Assembly: GCF_002158905.1 (NCBI RefSeq)
Contig: NZ_CP021431.1
Span: 1,798,001 to 1,862,000, forward strand
DNA: 64,000 nucleotides
Direction of reading: 5' to 3'
DNA from: Yoonia vestfoldensis
GTDB taxonomy: Bacteria; Pseudomonadota; Alphaproteobacteria; Rhodobacterales; Rhodobacteraceae
Within the stretch, counting starts at the first letter, position 1; every line of letters begins with the position of its first letter. The notes beneath the pieces were generated by a model, which was not told the origin of the DNA, did no database searches, and saw only the letters and a program-made list of their open reading frames with translations. The position numbers and the translations under genes are program-made. Below, one piece after another: positions 47,655-56,215 of the stretch.

Positions 47655-47800
47655 CGCGCGGCAGAGAGGGCCCGAATCACGGCGCGCGACGCTATCTTAA
47701 GATATCACGCAGTCGTGCGCTTCACCATGCGACATTGTGCTGATATCAAATGCGCTGCGTGATTGCATCGGCAAGCGCGCGGCGCAGCGAGGTTGCGAAT

Positions 47801-48772
47801 ATGACGGCAAAATCCCCCTTTTCGATCACTGGACGCATCTGCCTTGCGGTGACCGGCCTGGCGCTGCTGTCGGCCTGTATGGGCGGTGGCGCAGCGCAAA
47901 GCACAATGCCGCCTGCGGGTGGGGCTGCCGGGGTCACCGGATCGAACGCCGGGGTCTATTACAGCTGGATACAGCCCGAGATTCAGGCGGCATGGGATCA
48001 GGGCTATCTTGGCCAGGGCGCGCAGATCACCATCATTGATGATTTCACCTCTGGAGATAAGACATTCGGGCGGCTGACAGATGAAAGACAGCGCCTGCGG
48101 CATGGTGAATGGGTTGATCTGCAAACCGCGCTGATGGCGCCTGATGCCACACGCGTCACGCAGGATTTCACCGCGACCCAATCGGTGCAGCTGGGCGCGG
48201 GCATGCTGAATGTGCTGAACCTGAGCTATGGGATGTTCGCCCCCTCTGGTCTGAGCGATGCGCAGATCGATTGGACCGCACGCGAAAGCTCTGTCATCGA
48301 CCATGCAGAAAACGGGGCGGCGGTTGTCGTCAAATCCGCAGGCAATCATGCGATCGCGATGGGCGGCGTCAATTCCAGCGGCGAGGTTGATTACCTCGAC
48401 CGGGCCTTGATCGGGGCTGATACGGCGATTTTCGTCGGCGCGCTGGTGGGGCATGGGACCGAGGCAAACCCTGTCAGCCTTGCCTCTTTTTCGAATTTCG
48501 CGGGCAGCGATCCCGTGGTGCAGAACCAATATCTGGCGGTCGGGCTGCGCTCTGACCTGACCAGCCTGAACGGCACATCCTTTGCCGCCCCCATCGTCAG
48601 CGGCTATGCCGCCGTGCTTGGCAGCAAATTCACCACGGCAACGCCGCGCCAGATTACCAGTCAATTGCTGCAAAGCGCGCGCACGGATACGATCCTGAAT
48701 TACGACCCCGCCCTGCATGGCCGGGGCGAGGCCAGCATTGCACGGGCGCTTGCGCCTGCCTCTATCAGATAG
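47801..48772 (+). CDS. S8 (subtilisin-like) serine protease, lipoprotein
   Basis: A 323-residue protein. The signal ends in the lipobox LLSAC (Cys26), so it is lipid-anchored. The subtilase core has the Asp region ITIIDDFTSGD (D80/D81), a reduced His region RLRHGEWV (H101, instead of the usual HGTHVAG), the oxyanion Asn in VVVKSAGNHA, and the Ser loop NGTSFAAPIVSG (Ser about 260). The frame is open upstream to 47750, but Met18 starts the signal peptide. Activity is plausible but the altered His block is unusual. Confidence 0.82.
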   Translation: MTAKSPFSITGRICLAVTGLALLSACMGGGAAQSTMPPAGGAAGVTGSNAGVYYSWIQPEIQAAWDQGYLGQGAQITIIDDFTSGDKTFGRLTDERQRLRHGEWVDLQTALMAPDATRVTQDFTATQSVQLGAGMLNVLNLSYGMFAPSGLSDAQIDWTARESSVIDHAENGAAVVVKSAGNHAIAMGGVNSSGEVDYLDRALIGADTAIFVGALVGHGTEANPVSLASFSNFAGSDPVVQNQYLAVGLRSDLTSLNGTSFAAPIVSGYAAVLGSKFTTATPRQITSQLLQSARTDTILNYDPALHGRGEASIARALAPASIR

Positions 48773-48778
48773 CCACCG

Positions 48779-49390
48779 CTAAAAGCGGATTTCATAGCGC
48801 AGCGAAAAAGTCGTTTCGATGCTCCCCGGTTCATTGACCAGAAATTGCAGCGTGTCCTGGGGCGGCAATGTGGATGCGGCAAGCCGGCAATTCACCTGGG
48901 TGAACGCGTCCAGAATGGTGTAAAAGGCCACGCAGGGCCGTTCCTGCATCGCCCCGCCCAGAAGGGTCCGGGCGGCGAAGGTCAGAACCTGATTTTCCGC
49001 CAGCTCGGCGCGGTAGAAGACCCCCAGCCAAAGCCCCGGATCAATGCGGTATTTCTGGCCGGTCTCGCCGGTGCTGATCCCCCAGATAAGGGCAAAAGAA
49101 GGCTCTAGCTCGGTCAGGAACAGGATGTTCAGATCGGTGACCCGTGGCCGGTACCAGTCGAACAGATCAACCATTGTGCCGTCTTCAAGCGCATAACGCC
49201 CCGCCGATAGATCGCGCGCAAGATCGGACCGGACCGATCCGGCGCGCAGATCCAGCAAAGAGGTTCTTTCCCACAGCCCCTGCCCCCAGGCGGCTGTCGC
49301 GGGGATCAGGCCCTGAAGGACCAGCAGGATCAGCCCGACCCAGCTTTGCAGATGATGAAAACGCTTAATCGCGGGCATCCTTGCGTTCAT
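48779..49390 (-). CDS. Secreted protein of unknown function, convergent with the protease
   Basis: A 203-residue protein with an N-terminal signal (cleavage near TAAWG-QGLW) and a mature part rich in beta-type alternation (LWLGVFYRAELAENQVLTFA, ETTFSLRYEIRF), ending in Phe like outer-membrane proteins, though it is short. Two cysteines (RPCVAFY, QVNCRLAA) may pair. AGGA precedes the ATG at 49390. It ends six bases from the protease stop. Unknown family; a link to the protease is only positional. Confidence 0.65.
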   Translation of the reverse strand: MNARMPAIKRFHHLQSWVGLILLVLQGLIPATAAWGQGLWERTSLLDLRAGSVRSDLARDLSAGRYALEDGTMVDLFDWYRPRVTDLNILFLTELEPSFALIWGISTGETGQKYRIDPGLWLGVFYRAELAENQVLTFAARTLLGGAMQERPCVAFYTILDAFTQVNCRLAASTLPPQDTLQFLVNEPGSIETTFSLRYEIRF

Positions 49391-49642
49391 GCCATCCTGC
49401 CGCTGGGCAGATGGCGAAATTCTACGACCAGATTACTCGGGAACAAAACCGACAATGCGGCGGCGCCAGCGGGCGCGTGCAGATCACGGCGCGGCATGTC
49501 TTGGGCCAGACATAACATGCATCGGCGCGGCGTCCATATCTGTGGCCATTTGCACAGGATCAGCTGCCCCAGACCGGGACTGCACCCTCGCCAAGCCGGA
49601 CCGGATCGGCTATAGCGCGCAAAGAGCCTGACAGGATAGCGC

Positions 49643-50140
49643 GTGGACCATTCGCCCCCAGCATCAGCGACGCCGGATCAGACCGCCTTTGGCGATGAGG
49701 ATCCGCAGATCGGGTATAACCGGTTGTTTTTCGCGCTGATGCGGGTCAATCGCACGCTGGTGCCGCCGATTGCCAAATCGCTGCGCCGCATCGGGATCGC
49801 GGATCCGATCTGGTATGAAATCCTGCTGGCCACCGAAGAGGCCGGGCCAGAGGGGCTTCAGATGATCGCGCTGGAACGGCGTTTGTGCCTGCCGCAATAT
49901 GCGCTGTCGCGCCATGTCAGCCGGATTGAAAAGGCCGGGCTGATCCGCCGTGACGCGCTGGCCGGTCCGGGGCGCGGTGCCGGACGCGCGCAGGTCTTGC
50001 GCGTGACCGACAAGGGCAAGGGCCTGCATCAACAGGTCTGGCAGATCTATGTCGCCGAGATCCAGTCATCGCTGTCCGGACGGCTGAGCCCGCAAGAGGC
50101 CTATGCGCTGACGCGGATGCTGAACCGGCTTTACGACTGA
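49643..50140 (+). CDS. MarR-family transcriptional regulator
   Basis: A 165-residue winged-helix regulator. The DNA-binding part is EILLATEEAGPEGLQMIALERRL, then YALSRHVSRIEKAGLIRRD (recognition helix about residues 90-108) and the wing GRGAGRAQVLRVTDKGKGL. It starts with GTG, preceded by AGGA. It is convergent with a TonB-dependent receptor gene, 33 bases apart. The ligand and targets are unknown. The 252 bases upstream hold no other gene that I can see. Confidence 0.85.
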   Translation: MDHSPPASATPDQTAFGDEDPQIGYNRLFFALMRVNRTLVPPIAKSLRRIGIADPIWYEILLATEEAGPEGLQMIALERRLCLPQYALSRHVSRIEKAGLIRRDALAGPGRGAGRAQVLRVTDKGKGLHQQVWQIYVAEIQSSLSGRLSPQEAYALTRMLNRLYD

Positions 50141-50173
50141 CCCGCTGCCCCCCGGATCACCGCCGCCGCAGGC

Positions 50174-52171
50174 CTAAAAGCTCAGGCCCGCCGTCACCGC
50201 CAAGGTCCGCCCCGGTTCATAAAGCGGGGTCAGGCTTGCGAAATCGGCCCCATAGGTCGCGCGGTCGGTATAGCTGGCGTCAAAGACGTTATCGACAGCG
50301 GCGCGCACCACCAGCCCGTCGATGCCGGCGGGGCGATATTCAGTGAACAGGTTCAAGACCGCATAGCCCGCAAGCGTCTGATCCGCGAAACCCTCTGTCT
50401 TGGTGTAATCCTGCGCCGCCGCGACGCTGCCGCCATAGGTGAAGGCGCTGCCAAGCGGGGTATGCTGCGCCTCGAGCGCCAGCACACCGCCCAAAGGCGT
50501 GCCCAGATCCAAGGCAGTGAAACTATCCGCCCCGGCCCCGTTCACCTCTAATGCGCTATAGGCATAGCTGGCGCGCAGGAAACCGCCCTGCCAGCCATAG
50601 CCCAGACCAAGGTTGAACCCTTTGGTTTCAAGATCGCCATTGGCATTGGCGGCATAGCTGCTGACACGGGCATCGTCGATCTGCGTCAAAAAGATCTCGG
50701 CCTCCAGCTGCAAGGCGCCGCTGTCATGCGTGGCCCCCAAGGTGTAATTCGTGGCCCGTGCCGGTTCCAGCGCCTCATAGGCCCAGCCGGGGTTGAAGAT
50801 GAAATTATCCTCGATGCTTAACCCGCCAAAGACCGATGACACCCCTGCCCGCAGGGTCAGCCTGTCGGTGACGTCATAGGCCACCGATATATTGCCGCTG
50901 GCACCTTCGTAATCCTGCGCAAACCCGGAGGTGCCGGTAAAATCCTGCTGGTCCCAGCGCATCCCGAATGACAGCGACAGCGCCGTGGTCGGGTCCAGCC
51001 GTGCTTGGGCATAAAGACCCAGATTGCGCGCGCTTTCGGTGATGGCGGCGGTGCTATCGTCGCGGTAACGGCTGGTGCGGTCATAGAAATCCAGCCCTGC
51101 GGTCACCGTATCGGTCGCGCCCAGATGGAACCGGTTCTCGATCTTGCCGGATTGGGTTTCGGTGGTGCCCCGGCTGACCCCCAACGCCGGAGAGGTCGGC
51201 TGATCCACGCCGATCCTGACATCGGATTGCCCAAAGACGATACGCGGGTCCCAAAACCCGCTGGCTTGGGTGTTTTCATAGCTGAACCCGGCGCTGCGCC
51301 GCTGGGTATCATAGCGGCGCAGCGGGCGCGCGGCACCATCGGCGATGAAATTCGCCCGGAACGGCCGCAGCGCATCATCCAGCATCTGCTGGCCCGAGAG
51401 CGTAAAGCGGTGCCCGGTATCGGATTCATAGGCCAGTTTCAACAGGGAAGTGGCCAGATCGGCCGCACTGCCTTGGACGACAAGCCCCGCACCGGTTTCG
51501 TAATCCGCGCCGGTGACGCGCTTGCCATAGGCCAGCAGCTCGAACCCCTCATGCTGGGTGGCCAGGGTCAGCGACCGCCCAAAGTTTTCGCCGTTATCGC
51601 CATAAGACAGCCGCGCATTGCCGCCGGTTTGCTGCCCCGGCGCAAGGATATCGCGCGCATCGACGGTTTGCATCACCACTGCACCTGCCAGCGCATTCGG
51701 CCCCGCATCGGCCGGGGCAGCACCCGCATCGACACGCACGGATTTCAGCAGCCCCGGATCAAAAGCATTGGCAGAAACATGGTGGAACAGCCGGTTATTC
51801 TGCGCCACCCCATCGACGCTAACCGCAAGGTTCAGCATATCCACGCCATTGACAAAGATCTTCTGCGCAATCGGGATGCTGCCCCCGACCGAGACCGAGG
51901 CGATGCCGCTGAACAGATCCTTCAGATCCCCCATCCGCGCGCGGTCCAGCTCGGCCTCGGCGACATATTGGCTATTGCCCCGATCCGCCGCATTGCCGTC
52001 GGGATCAAGCGCGCGCATCACGGCCGGGTCCAGCAGCAAAGTGCCCAGCAAGGCCGGATCGCCGCTTTCTTGCGCGAAAAGCGGGGGCGCCAGGCACAGC
52101 GCCAGCGCAGTGCTGCAAAACAGGCAAGACAAGGACAAAGAGGGGCGCGCATGCGCAGACAGGACAGCCAT
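50174..52171 (-). CDS. TonB-dependent outer-membrane receptor
   Basis: A 665-residue outer-membrane receptor. A signal peptide ends near PPLFA-QESG; a plug domain follows (MGDLKDLFSGIASVSVGG, then VDMLNLAVSVDGVAQNNRLF, and DPGLLKSVRVDAGAAPADAG) and then a 22-strand barrel ending in the usual C-terminal Phe (LAVTAGLSF). The wording of the plug resembles receptors for siderophores or haem; the ligand is not decided by the sequence. A palindrome lies in its leader. Confidence 0.85.
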   Translation of the reverse strand: MAVLSAHARPSLSLSCLFCSTALALCLAPPLFAQESGDPALLGTLLLDPAVMRALDPDGNAADRGNSQYVAEAELDRARMGDLKDLFSGIASVSVGGSIPIAQKIFVNGVDMLNLAVSVDGVAQNNRLFHHVSANAFDPGLLKSVRVDAGAAPADAGPNALAGAVVMQTVDARDILAPGQQTGGNARLSYGDNGENFGRSLTLATQHEGFELLAYGKRVTGADYETGAGLVVQGSAADLATSLLKLAYESDTGHRFTLSGQQMLDDALRPFRANFIADGAARPLRRYDTQRRSAGFSYENTQASGFWDPRIVFGQSDVRIGVDQPTSPALGVSRGTTETQSGKIENRFHLGATDTVTAGLDFYDRTSRYRDDSTAAITESARNLGLYAQARLDPTTALSLSFGMRWDQQDFTGTSGFAQDYEGASGNISVAYDVTDRLTLRAGVSSVFGGLSIEDNFIFNPGWAYEALEPARATNYTLGATHDSGALQLEAEIFLTQIDDARVSSYAANANGDLETKGFNLGLGYGWQGGFLRASYAYSALEVNGAGADSFTALDLGTPLGGVLALEAQHTPLGSAFTYGGSVAAAQDYTKTEGFADQTLAGYAVLNLFTEYRPAGIDGLVVRAAVDNVFDASYTDRATYGADFASLTPLYEPGRTLAVTAGLSF

Positions 52172-52246
52172 TTTCTACTCCGGGCAGTGATTTCTGGCTG
52201 AGAGATCGTCCTGGCTATGCGCGGCAGATAGCATGGCAGCACTAAA

Positions 52247-52260
52247 CATGCAACTGCATG
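52247..52260. promoter_or_regulatory. Palindrome upstream of the TonB-dependent receptor gene
   Basis: CATGCA-AC-TGCATG, perfect 6-base arms with a 2-base centre, 76 bases upstream of the receptor ATG. It could be a metal-regulator site; it does not match the TGA-N9-TCA form seen elsewhere in the window. Confidence 0.35.
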
Positions 52261-52303
52261 AATTATGCCGCCAGCAGCACCGGTGCTGGCGGCAGGGTCT
52301 GGG

Positions 52304-52408
52304 TCAAAAGAGTATCGCCCGGATGATCAGCGCGACGATGGTCAGCGTGCCGACACCCGCCAGCCAGAACCCCACGAACCACAGCGATTTGCGCAAGACC
52401 GGCGGCAT
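52304..52408 (-). CDS. DUF2474 small membrane subunit of cytochrome bd oxidase
   Basis: A 34-residue single-helix protein: MPPVLRKSLWFVGFWLAGVG, then a hydrophobic run ending RAILF. Its ATG overlaps the cydB stop (TGATG), the standard place of DUF2474 proteins downstream of CIO-type cydAB, where they play the part of CydX-like small subunits. It is too short for most gene finders. Its size and coupling make it convincing. Confidence 0.8.
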   Translation of the reverse strand: MPPVLRKSLWFVGFWLAGVGTLTIVALIIRAILF

Positions 52409-53412
52409 CAGTGATAGCCTCCGGCCGGATCGACCTTGCCGCGAAACACCCAATAGGCATAGCCGGTATAGGCCAGGATCATCGGCACCAGCACCAAAGC
52501 CCCCGCCAGCAGGAACCACAGGCTTTCATCCGGCGCCGCGACATCCCAGATCGTCAGCGAGGGTGGCACCATATAGGGATAAAAGCTGATCCCCAGCCCG
52601 ATGAAGGACAGCACGAATAGCGCAACCGTGGCCAGAAACGGCCAGGCGTCGCGATTGTCCCGCAGGCCTTTGATAAAGACCAGCATCGCCGCCAGGATCG
52701 CCGCAGGCACAAAGACGCTGAACAGCACATTGGGAAAGCCGAACCAGCGGTCCAGGTAAAGCGGGTTCAGGAAAGGCGTGATCAGGCTGACCAGCCCGAC
52801 CAGCGCGATGGTCACCGCACCGGTCCAGACCGCCATCCGCCGGGCCGCCGCGCGCAGCGGGCCATCGGTTTTCATCACCAGCCAGCTGGCCCCCATCAGC
52901 GCATAGCCCGCCACCAGCGCCACGCCGGTCAGGATGGAAAAGGGCGTCAGCCAATCCCAATTGCCCCCGGCATAGGCGCGGCCCTCGACCGCGATCCCCT
53001 GCACCAGCGCGCCCAGCGCGATCCCCTGCGCAAAGGCGGCCATGATGCTGCCAAAGGCAAAAGAGATATCCCACAGGAACTTGCCCCGCTGCGTGCGCCA
53101 GCGGAATTCAAAGGCGACGCCGCGAAAGACCAGCGCCAGCAACATCACGATGATCGGCACATAAAGCGCGGGCATCACCACCGCATAGGCCAGCGGAAAC
53201 ACCGCGAACAAGCCGCCACCGCCCAGCACCAGCCAGGTCTCATTGCCATCCCAGACCGGGGCGACCGTGTTCATCGCAAGGTCTTTGTCGGCAGTGCTGC
53301 GCAGGAAGGGAAACAGGATCCCGACACCAAGGTCGAACCCGTCAAGGATGACATAGGCCAGCACCGCAAAGGCGATCAGCCCGGCCCAGATGAATGCAAG
53401 ATCAAGGATCAT
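52408..53412 (-). CDS. cydB: Cytochrome bd ubiquinol oxidase subunit II
   Basis: A 334-residue membrane protein with eight to nine helices. Opening AYVILDGFDLGVGILFPF and NTVAPVWDGNETWLVLGGGG are the CydB signature. Length and close relation to the downstream DUF2474 suit the cyanide-insensitive (CioB) branch. It follows cydA after five bases. Confidence 0.95.
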   Translation of the reverse strand: MILDLAFIWAGLIAFAVLAYVILDGFDLGVGILFPFLRSTADKDLAMNTVAPVWDGNETWLVLGGGGLFAVFPLAYAVVMPALYVPIIVMLLALVFRGVAFEFRWRTQRGKFLWDISFAFGSIMAAFAQGIALGALVQGIAVEGRAYAGGNWDWLTPFSILTGVALVAGYALMGASWLVMKTDGPLRAAARRMAVWTGAVTIALVGLVSLITPFLNPLYLDRWFGFPNVLFSVFVPAAILAAMLVFIKGLRDNRDAWPFLATVALFVLSFIGLGISFYPYMVPPSLTIWDVAAPDESLWFLLAGALVLVPMILAYTGYAYWVFRGKVDPAGGYH

Positions 53413-53417
53413 AATGG

Positions 53418-54827
53418 TTACTCCACCGGAATGAATTTATCATCGACCGCCGGGGCCGGGGTGATCCCTGCCGTGCGGATCGGGCCGATGGATGTCAGCG
53501 GGATACGATCCGCCAGCCGCTTGTTCATCAGCCGCAGGATGTAATAGGTCCCCGCACCGAACAGCATGAAATAGACCAGGATAAACGCCACCAAAGAGGA
53601 TGCGACCGCCGCCGCCTCGACCGGTGCGACGCTGTCATTGGTCGACAGCAGGCCATAGACCGTCCAGGGCTGGCGGCCGACCTCGGTGGTGATCCAGCCC
53701 GCCAGCACGGCAACAAAACCGCTTGGCCCCATCACGATCGCGGCGCGGTGCAGCCATTTGCGGTCATAAAGATTGCCGCGCATCCGCGCCACCAGCGCCC
53801 AGATCCCCAGCCCCAGCATCGCAAAGCCCAGCGCCACCATGATCCGGAACGACCAGAACACGATTGCCACGGGCGGGCGTTCATCGACGGGGAAATCCGC
53901 CAGCCCTGGCAAGGGCGATGTCAGGTCATGCGTCAGGATCAGCGAGGACAGATAGGGGATCTGGACTGCGTAATCGACGGTCTCGGTGGCGGCATTGGGC
54001 AGGCCGAACAGGATCAGCGGCGCGCCGCCCTCGGGGTGGCTTTCGAAATGCCCTTCCATCGCGGCGATCTTGGCGGGCTGGTGTTCGAGCGTGTTCAGCC
54101 CGTGGAAATCCCCTGCCAGGATCTGCAAGGGGGCGACGACGATCAGCATCCCCATCGCCATGGCAAACATCACCCGCGCGCCCTGGTCCATCCGGTCGCG
54201 CAACAGATGCAGCCCGCCCACAGCCCCCACCACCAGCGCCGTGGTCAGATAGGCCGCCAGCACCATATGCACCAGCCGGTAAGGGAAGGACGGGTTGAAC
54301 ACGATTGCCCACCAATCCAGCGGGATGAACTGGCCGACCTCGTTGATGCCATGCCCCTGCGGGGTCTGCATCCAACTGTTGACCGACAGAATCCAGAACG
54401 CCGAGCCCAGCGTGCCAATCGCCACCATCAGCGTGGCAAAGAAATGCGCGCGCGCCCCGACCTTTTCGCGGCCAAAGAGCATCACGCCCAGAAAGCCCGC
54501 CTCGAGAAAGAATGCCGAGAGCACCTCATAGCCCATCAGCGGGCCGATGACCGGGCCGGCCTTGTCCGAAAACACCGACCAATTGGTGCCGAATTGATAG
54601 GACATCACGATGCCGGACACCACGCCCATGCCAAAAGCCACCGCAAAGATGGTTTTCCAATAGTTGAACAGCCGCAGATAGATGTCCTTGCCGGTCCATA
54701 GGTGCAACCCGTTCAGCACCGCCAGATAGCTGGCCAGCCCGATTGAGAAGGCTGGAAAGATGATGTGGAACGATACGGTAAAGGCAAACTGGATGCGCGC
54801 CAGCTCTATCGCGTCAAGACCCAACAT
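53418..54827 (-). CDS. cydA: Cytochrome bd ubiquinol oxidase subunit I (CIO type)
   Basis: A 469-residue haem-bearing subunit. It starts MLGLDAIELARIQFAFTVSF with the haem ligand His21; the block WITTEVGRQPWTVYGLL (about residues 375-391) is diagnostic. The quinol loop is short, as in the cyanide-insensitive CioA branch. It oxidises ubiquinol and reduces O2 without pumping. A dyad that looks like an NsrR site lies 21-39 bases upstream of its ATG. Confidence 0.95.
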   Translation of the reverse strand: MLGLDAIELARIQFAFTVSFHIIFPAFSIGLASYLAVLNGLHLWTGKDIYLRLFNYWKTIFAVAFGMGVVSGIVMSYQFGTNWSVFSDKAGPVIGPLMGYEVLSAFFLEAGFLGVMLFGREKVGARAHFFATLMVAIGTLGSAFWILSVNSWMQTPQGHGINEVGQFIPLDWWAIVFNPSFPYRLVHMVLAAYLTTALVVGAVGGLHLLRDRMDQGARVMFAMAMGMLIVVAPLQILAGDFHGLNTLEHQPAKIAAMEGHFESHPEGGAPLILFGLPNAATETVDYAVQIPYLSSLILTHDLTSPLPGLADFPVDERPPVAIVFWSFRIMVALGFAMLGLGIWALVARMRGNLYDRKWLHRAAIVMGPSGFVAVLAGWITTEVGRQPWTVYGLLSTNDSVAPVEAAAVASSLVAFILVYFMLFGAGTYYILRLMNKRLADRIPLTSIGPIRTAGITPAPAVDDKFIPVE

Positions 54828-54847
54828 GGATTGACCTCATTCATATT

Positions 54848-54866
54848 GATACATTACAAATATATC
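54848..54866. promoter_or_regulatory. NsrR-type operator between cydA and the Rrf2 regulator
   Basis: Read on the minus strand: GATATATT-TGT-AATGTATC, two 8-base arms with one mismatch, inside the wider 11-1-11 form AAGATATATTT-G-TAATGTATCAA that matches the two-half-site layout of NsrR sites. It overlaps the likely -10 box of a TTGCAA (54888-54893) / TAAAGA (54865-54870) promoter with 17-base spacing driving cydA, so binding would block cydAB transcription. Confidence 0.7.
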
Positions 54867-54937
54867 TTTAGCGATGGTTTTGCATTCTTGCAAGATCGGA
54901 TTAGGTGGCGTGATGCCACATCCTGCCGGAGATACCC

Positions 54938-55441
54938 GTGAAGCTGACGAATTATACCAATTATGCGCTGCGCACCTTGCAGATGGCCGCGATCCGCGCG
55001 CCGCATCTGGTGCGCATCGACGAGGTCGCCAAGGCCCATCGCATCAACCGCGCGCATCTGACCAAAGTGGTGCATCAGCTGGCGCAGGCAGGCTTTATCG
55101 AAACGGTGCGCGGCCCCAAGGGCGGGTTGCGGCTGGCGCGTGCGGATAGCAAGATCATCGTGGGCGATGTGGTCCGCCTGACCGAAGGGCCGCTGGATCT
55201 GGTGGAATGTTTCAACCCCGTGACCAATAGCTGCAAGCTGCGCGGCATCTGCAAATTATCCGCCGCGCTGCATCAGGCGACAGCGGCGTTCATGGCGGTG
55301 CTGGATGATCTGACCGTGGCTGATATCGCGGTCAACCGCGCCGATCTGCTGGCCCGGCTTGGCCTGCCCGCCGTGGCCCCCGCCCCCGTGCCTGCCCCAG
55401 TGCCAGCCCCTGCGCCCTTGCCCCAAGACAGCTATAGCTGA
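54938..55441 (+). CDS. Rrf2-family regulator, NsrR-like, with three cluster cysteines
   Basis: A 167-residue winged-helix regulator: LTNYTNYALRTLQMAA start, recognition region INRAHLTKVVHQLAQAGFIE, wing VRGPKGGLRLA, then LVECFNPVTNSCKLRGIC with C91, C99, C105 for an Fe-S cluster. The HLTKVVHQL and LVECF wording favours NsrR (nitric oxide sensor); the cysteine spacing also equals that of RirA (iron sensor). A Pro/Ala-rich tail (residues 144-160) is unusual. GTG start with GGAG ahead. It is divergent from cydA over a well-formed operator. Confidence 0.8.
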   Translation: MKLTNYTNYALRTLQMAAIRAPHLVRIDEVAKAHRINRAHLTKVVHQLAQAGFIETVRGPKGGLRLARADSKIIVGDVVRLTEGPLDLVECFNPVTNSCKLRGICKLSAALHQATAAFMAVLDDLTVADIAVNRADLLARLGLPAVAPAPVPAPVPAPAPLPQDSYS

Positions 55442-55459
55442 CCAGAACAGATCAGGCGA

Positions 55460-56215
55460 TCAGCGCGCCACCACCACCGGCCTGCCCGCATGGGTCAGCA
55501 CATCAAAGGGCGTATCAAAGACCCCGCCCAGGATCTGCGGGGTCAGCAGCGCGGCGGTGCGGTCATGCGCCAGGATGCGCCCATCCTTGAGCGCGACAAT
55601 CCGGTCGGCCCAGCCCGCAGCGGCATTGATATCATGCAGCACGATGACAACGCTGCGCGCGGCATTGCGCGACAATCCATGCAGCCGCGCCATCAGATCG
55701 CGCGCATGGCGCGGGTCAAGCGCGTTCAGCGGCTCATCCAGCAGCAGCCAGGGCGTGTCCTGCGCCCAGGTCATCGCGATAAAGGCGCGCTGGCGCTGGC
55801 CGCCCGAAAGGGTCTCTATCTGGCGGGTGGCCAGATCCTCCAGCGCGAAGGCCGCCAGCGCCTCGGCGACGATCTCGGCGTCGCGCGCCGTTGCCCGGCC
55901 GCGGTGATGCGGCCAGCGGCCAAAAGCGACCAGCTCGCGCACGCTTAACCGGCTGACGACCATCGGGGATTGCTGCAACAAGGCGACACTGCGCGCGCGC
56001 TGGACGCCGGGCGCGCGCAACGGGTCCAGCCCGTCGATGCGCACCTGCCCCGCATGCGGGCGCAACAGCCCCGCGATACAATGCAACAAGCTGGATTTGC
56101 CCGCGCCATTCGGCCCGATCAGCGCGGTGATCCCGCCTTTTTCAAGCCGCAGATCGATGTCATGCAGGATCGGCGTGGCACCGGCGCGCAGGCTGAGTTT
56201 AGCGATCTCGATCAT
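55460..56215 (-). CDS. Iron-siderophore ABC transporter ATP-binding protein
   Basis: A 251-residue ATPase of the FecE/VctC type: Walker A LIGPNGAGKSSLLH (about residues 33-46), signature LSGGQRQRAFIAM (about 137), Walker B WLLLDEPLNALD and H-loop VIVLHDINAAA. It powers uptake of a ferric siderophore through the two permeases coded just upstream. Its start overlaps the second permease's stop by ATGA. Confidence 0.9.
   Translation of the reverse strand: MIEIAKLSLRAGATPILHDIDLRLEKGGITALIGPNGAGKSSLLHCIAGLLRPHAGQVRIDGLDPLRAPGVQRARSVALLQQSPMVVSRLSVRELVAFGRWPHHRGRATARDAEIVAEALAAFALEDLATRQIETLSGGQRQRAFIAMTWAQDTPWLLLDEPLNALDPRHARDLMARLHGLSRNAARSVVIVLHDINAAAGWADRIVALKDGRILAHDRTAALLTPQILGGVFDTPFDVLTHAGRPVVVAR

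Noticed and set aside
48779..49390. Protease inhibitor or propeptide of the neighbouring subtilase
   Set aside because: No similarity to I9-type propeptides or known inhibitors; only the position is suggestive.
50174..52171. Firm call as haem receptor
   Set aside because: The plug wording is suggestive, but haem-specific FRAP/NPNL-type motifs were not found and no haem-uptake ABC genes adjoin it.
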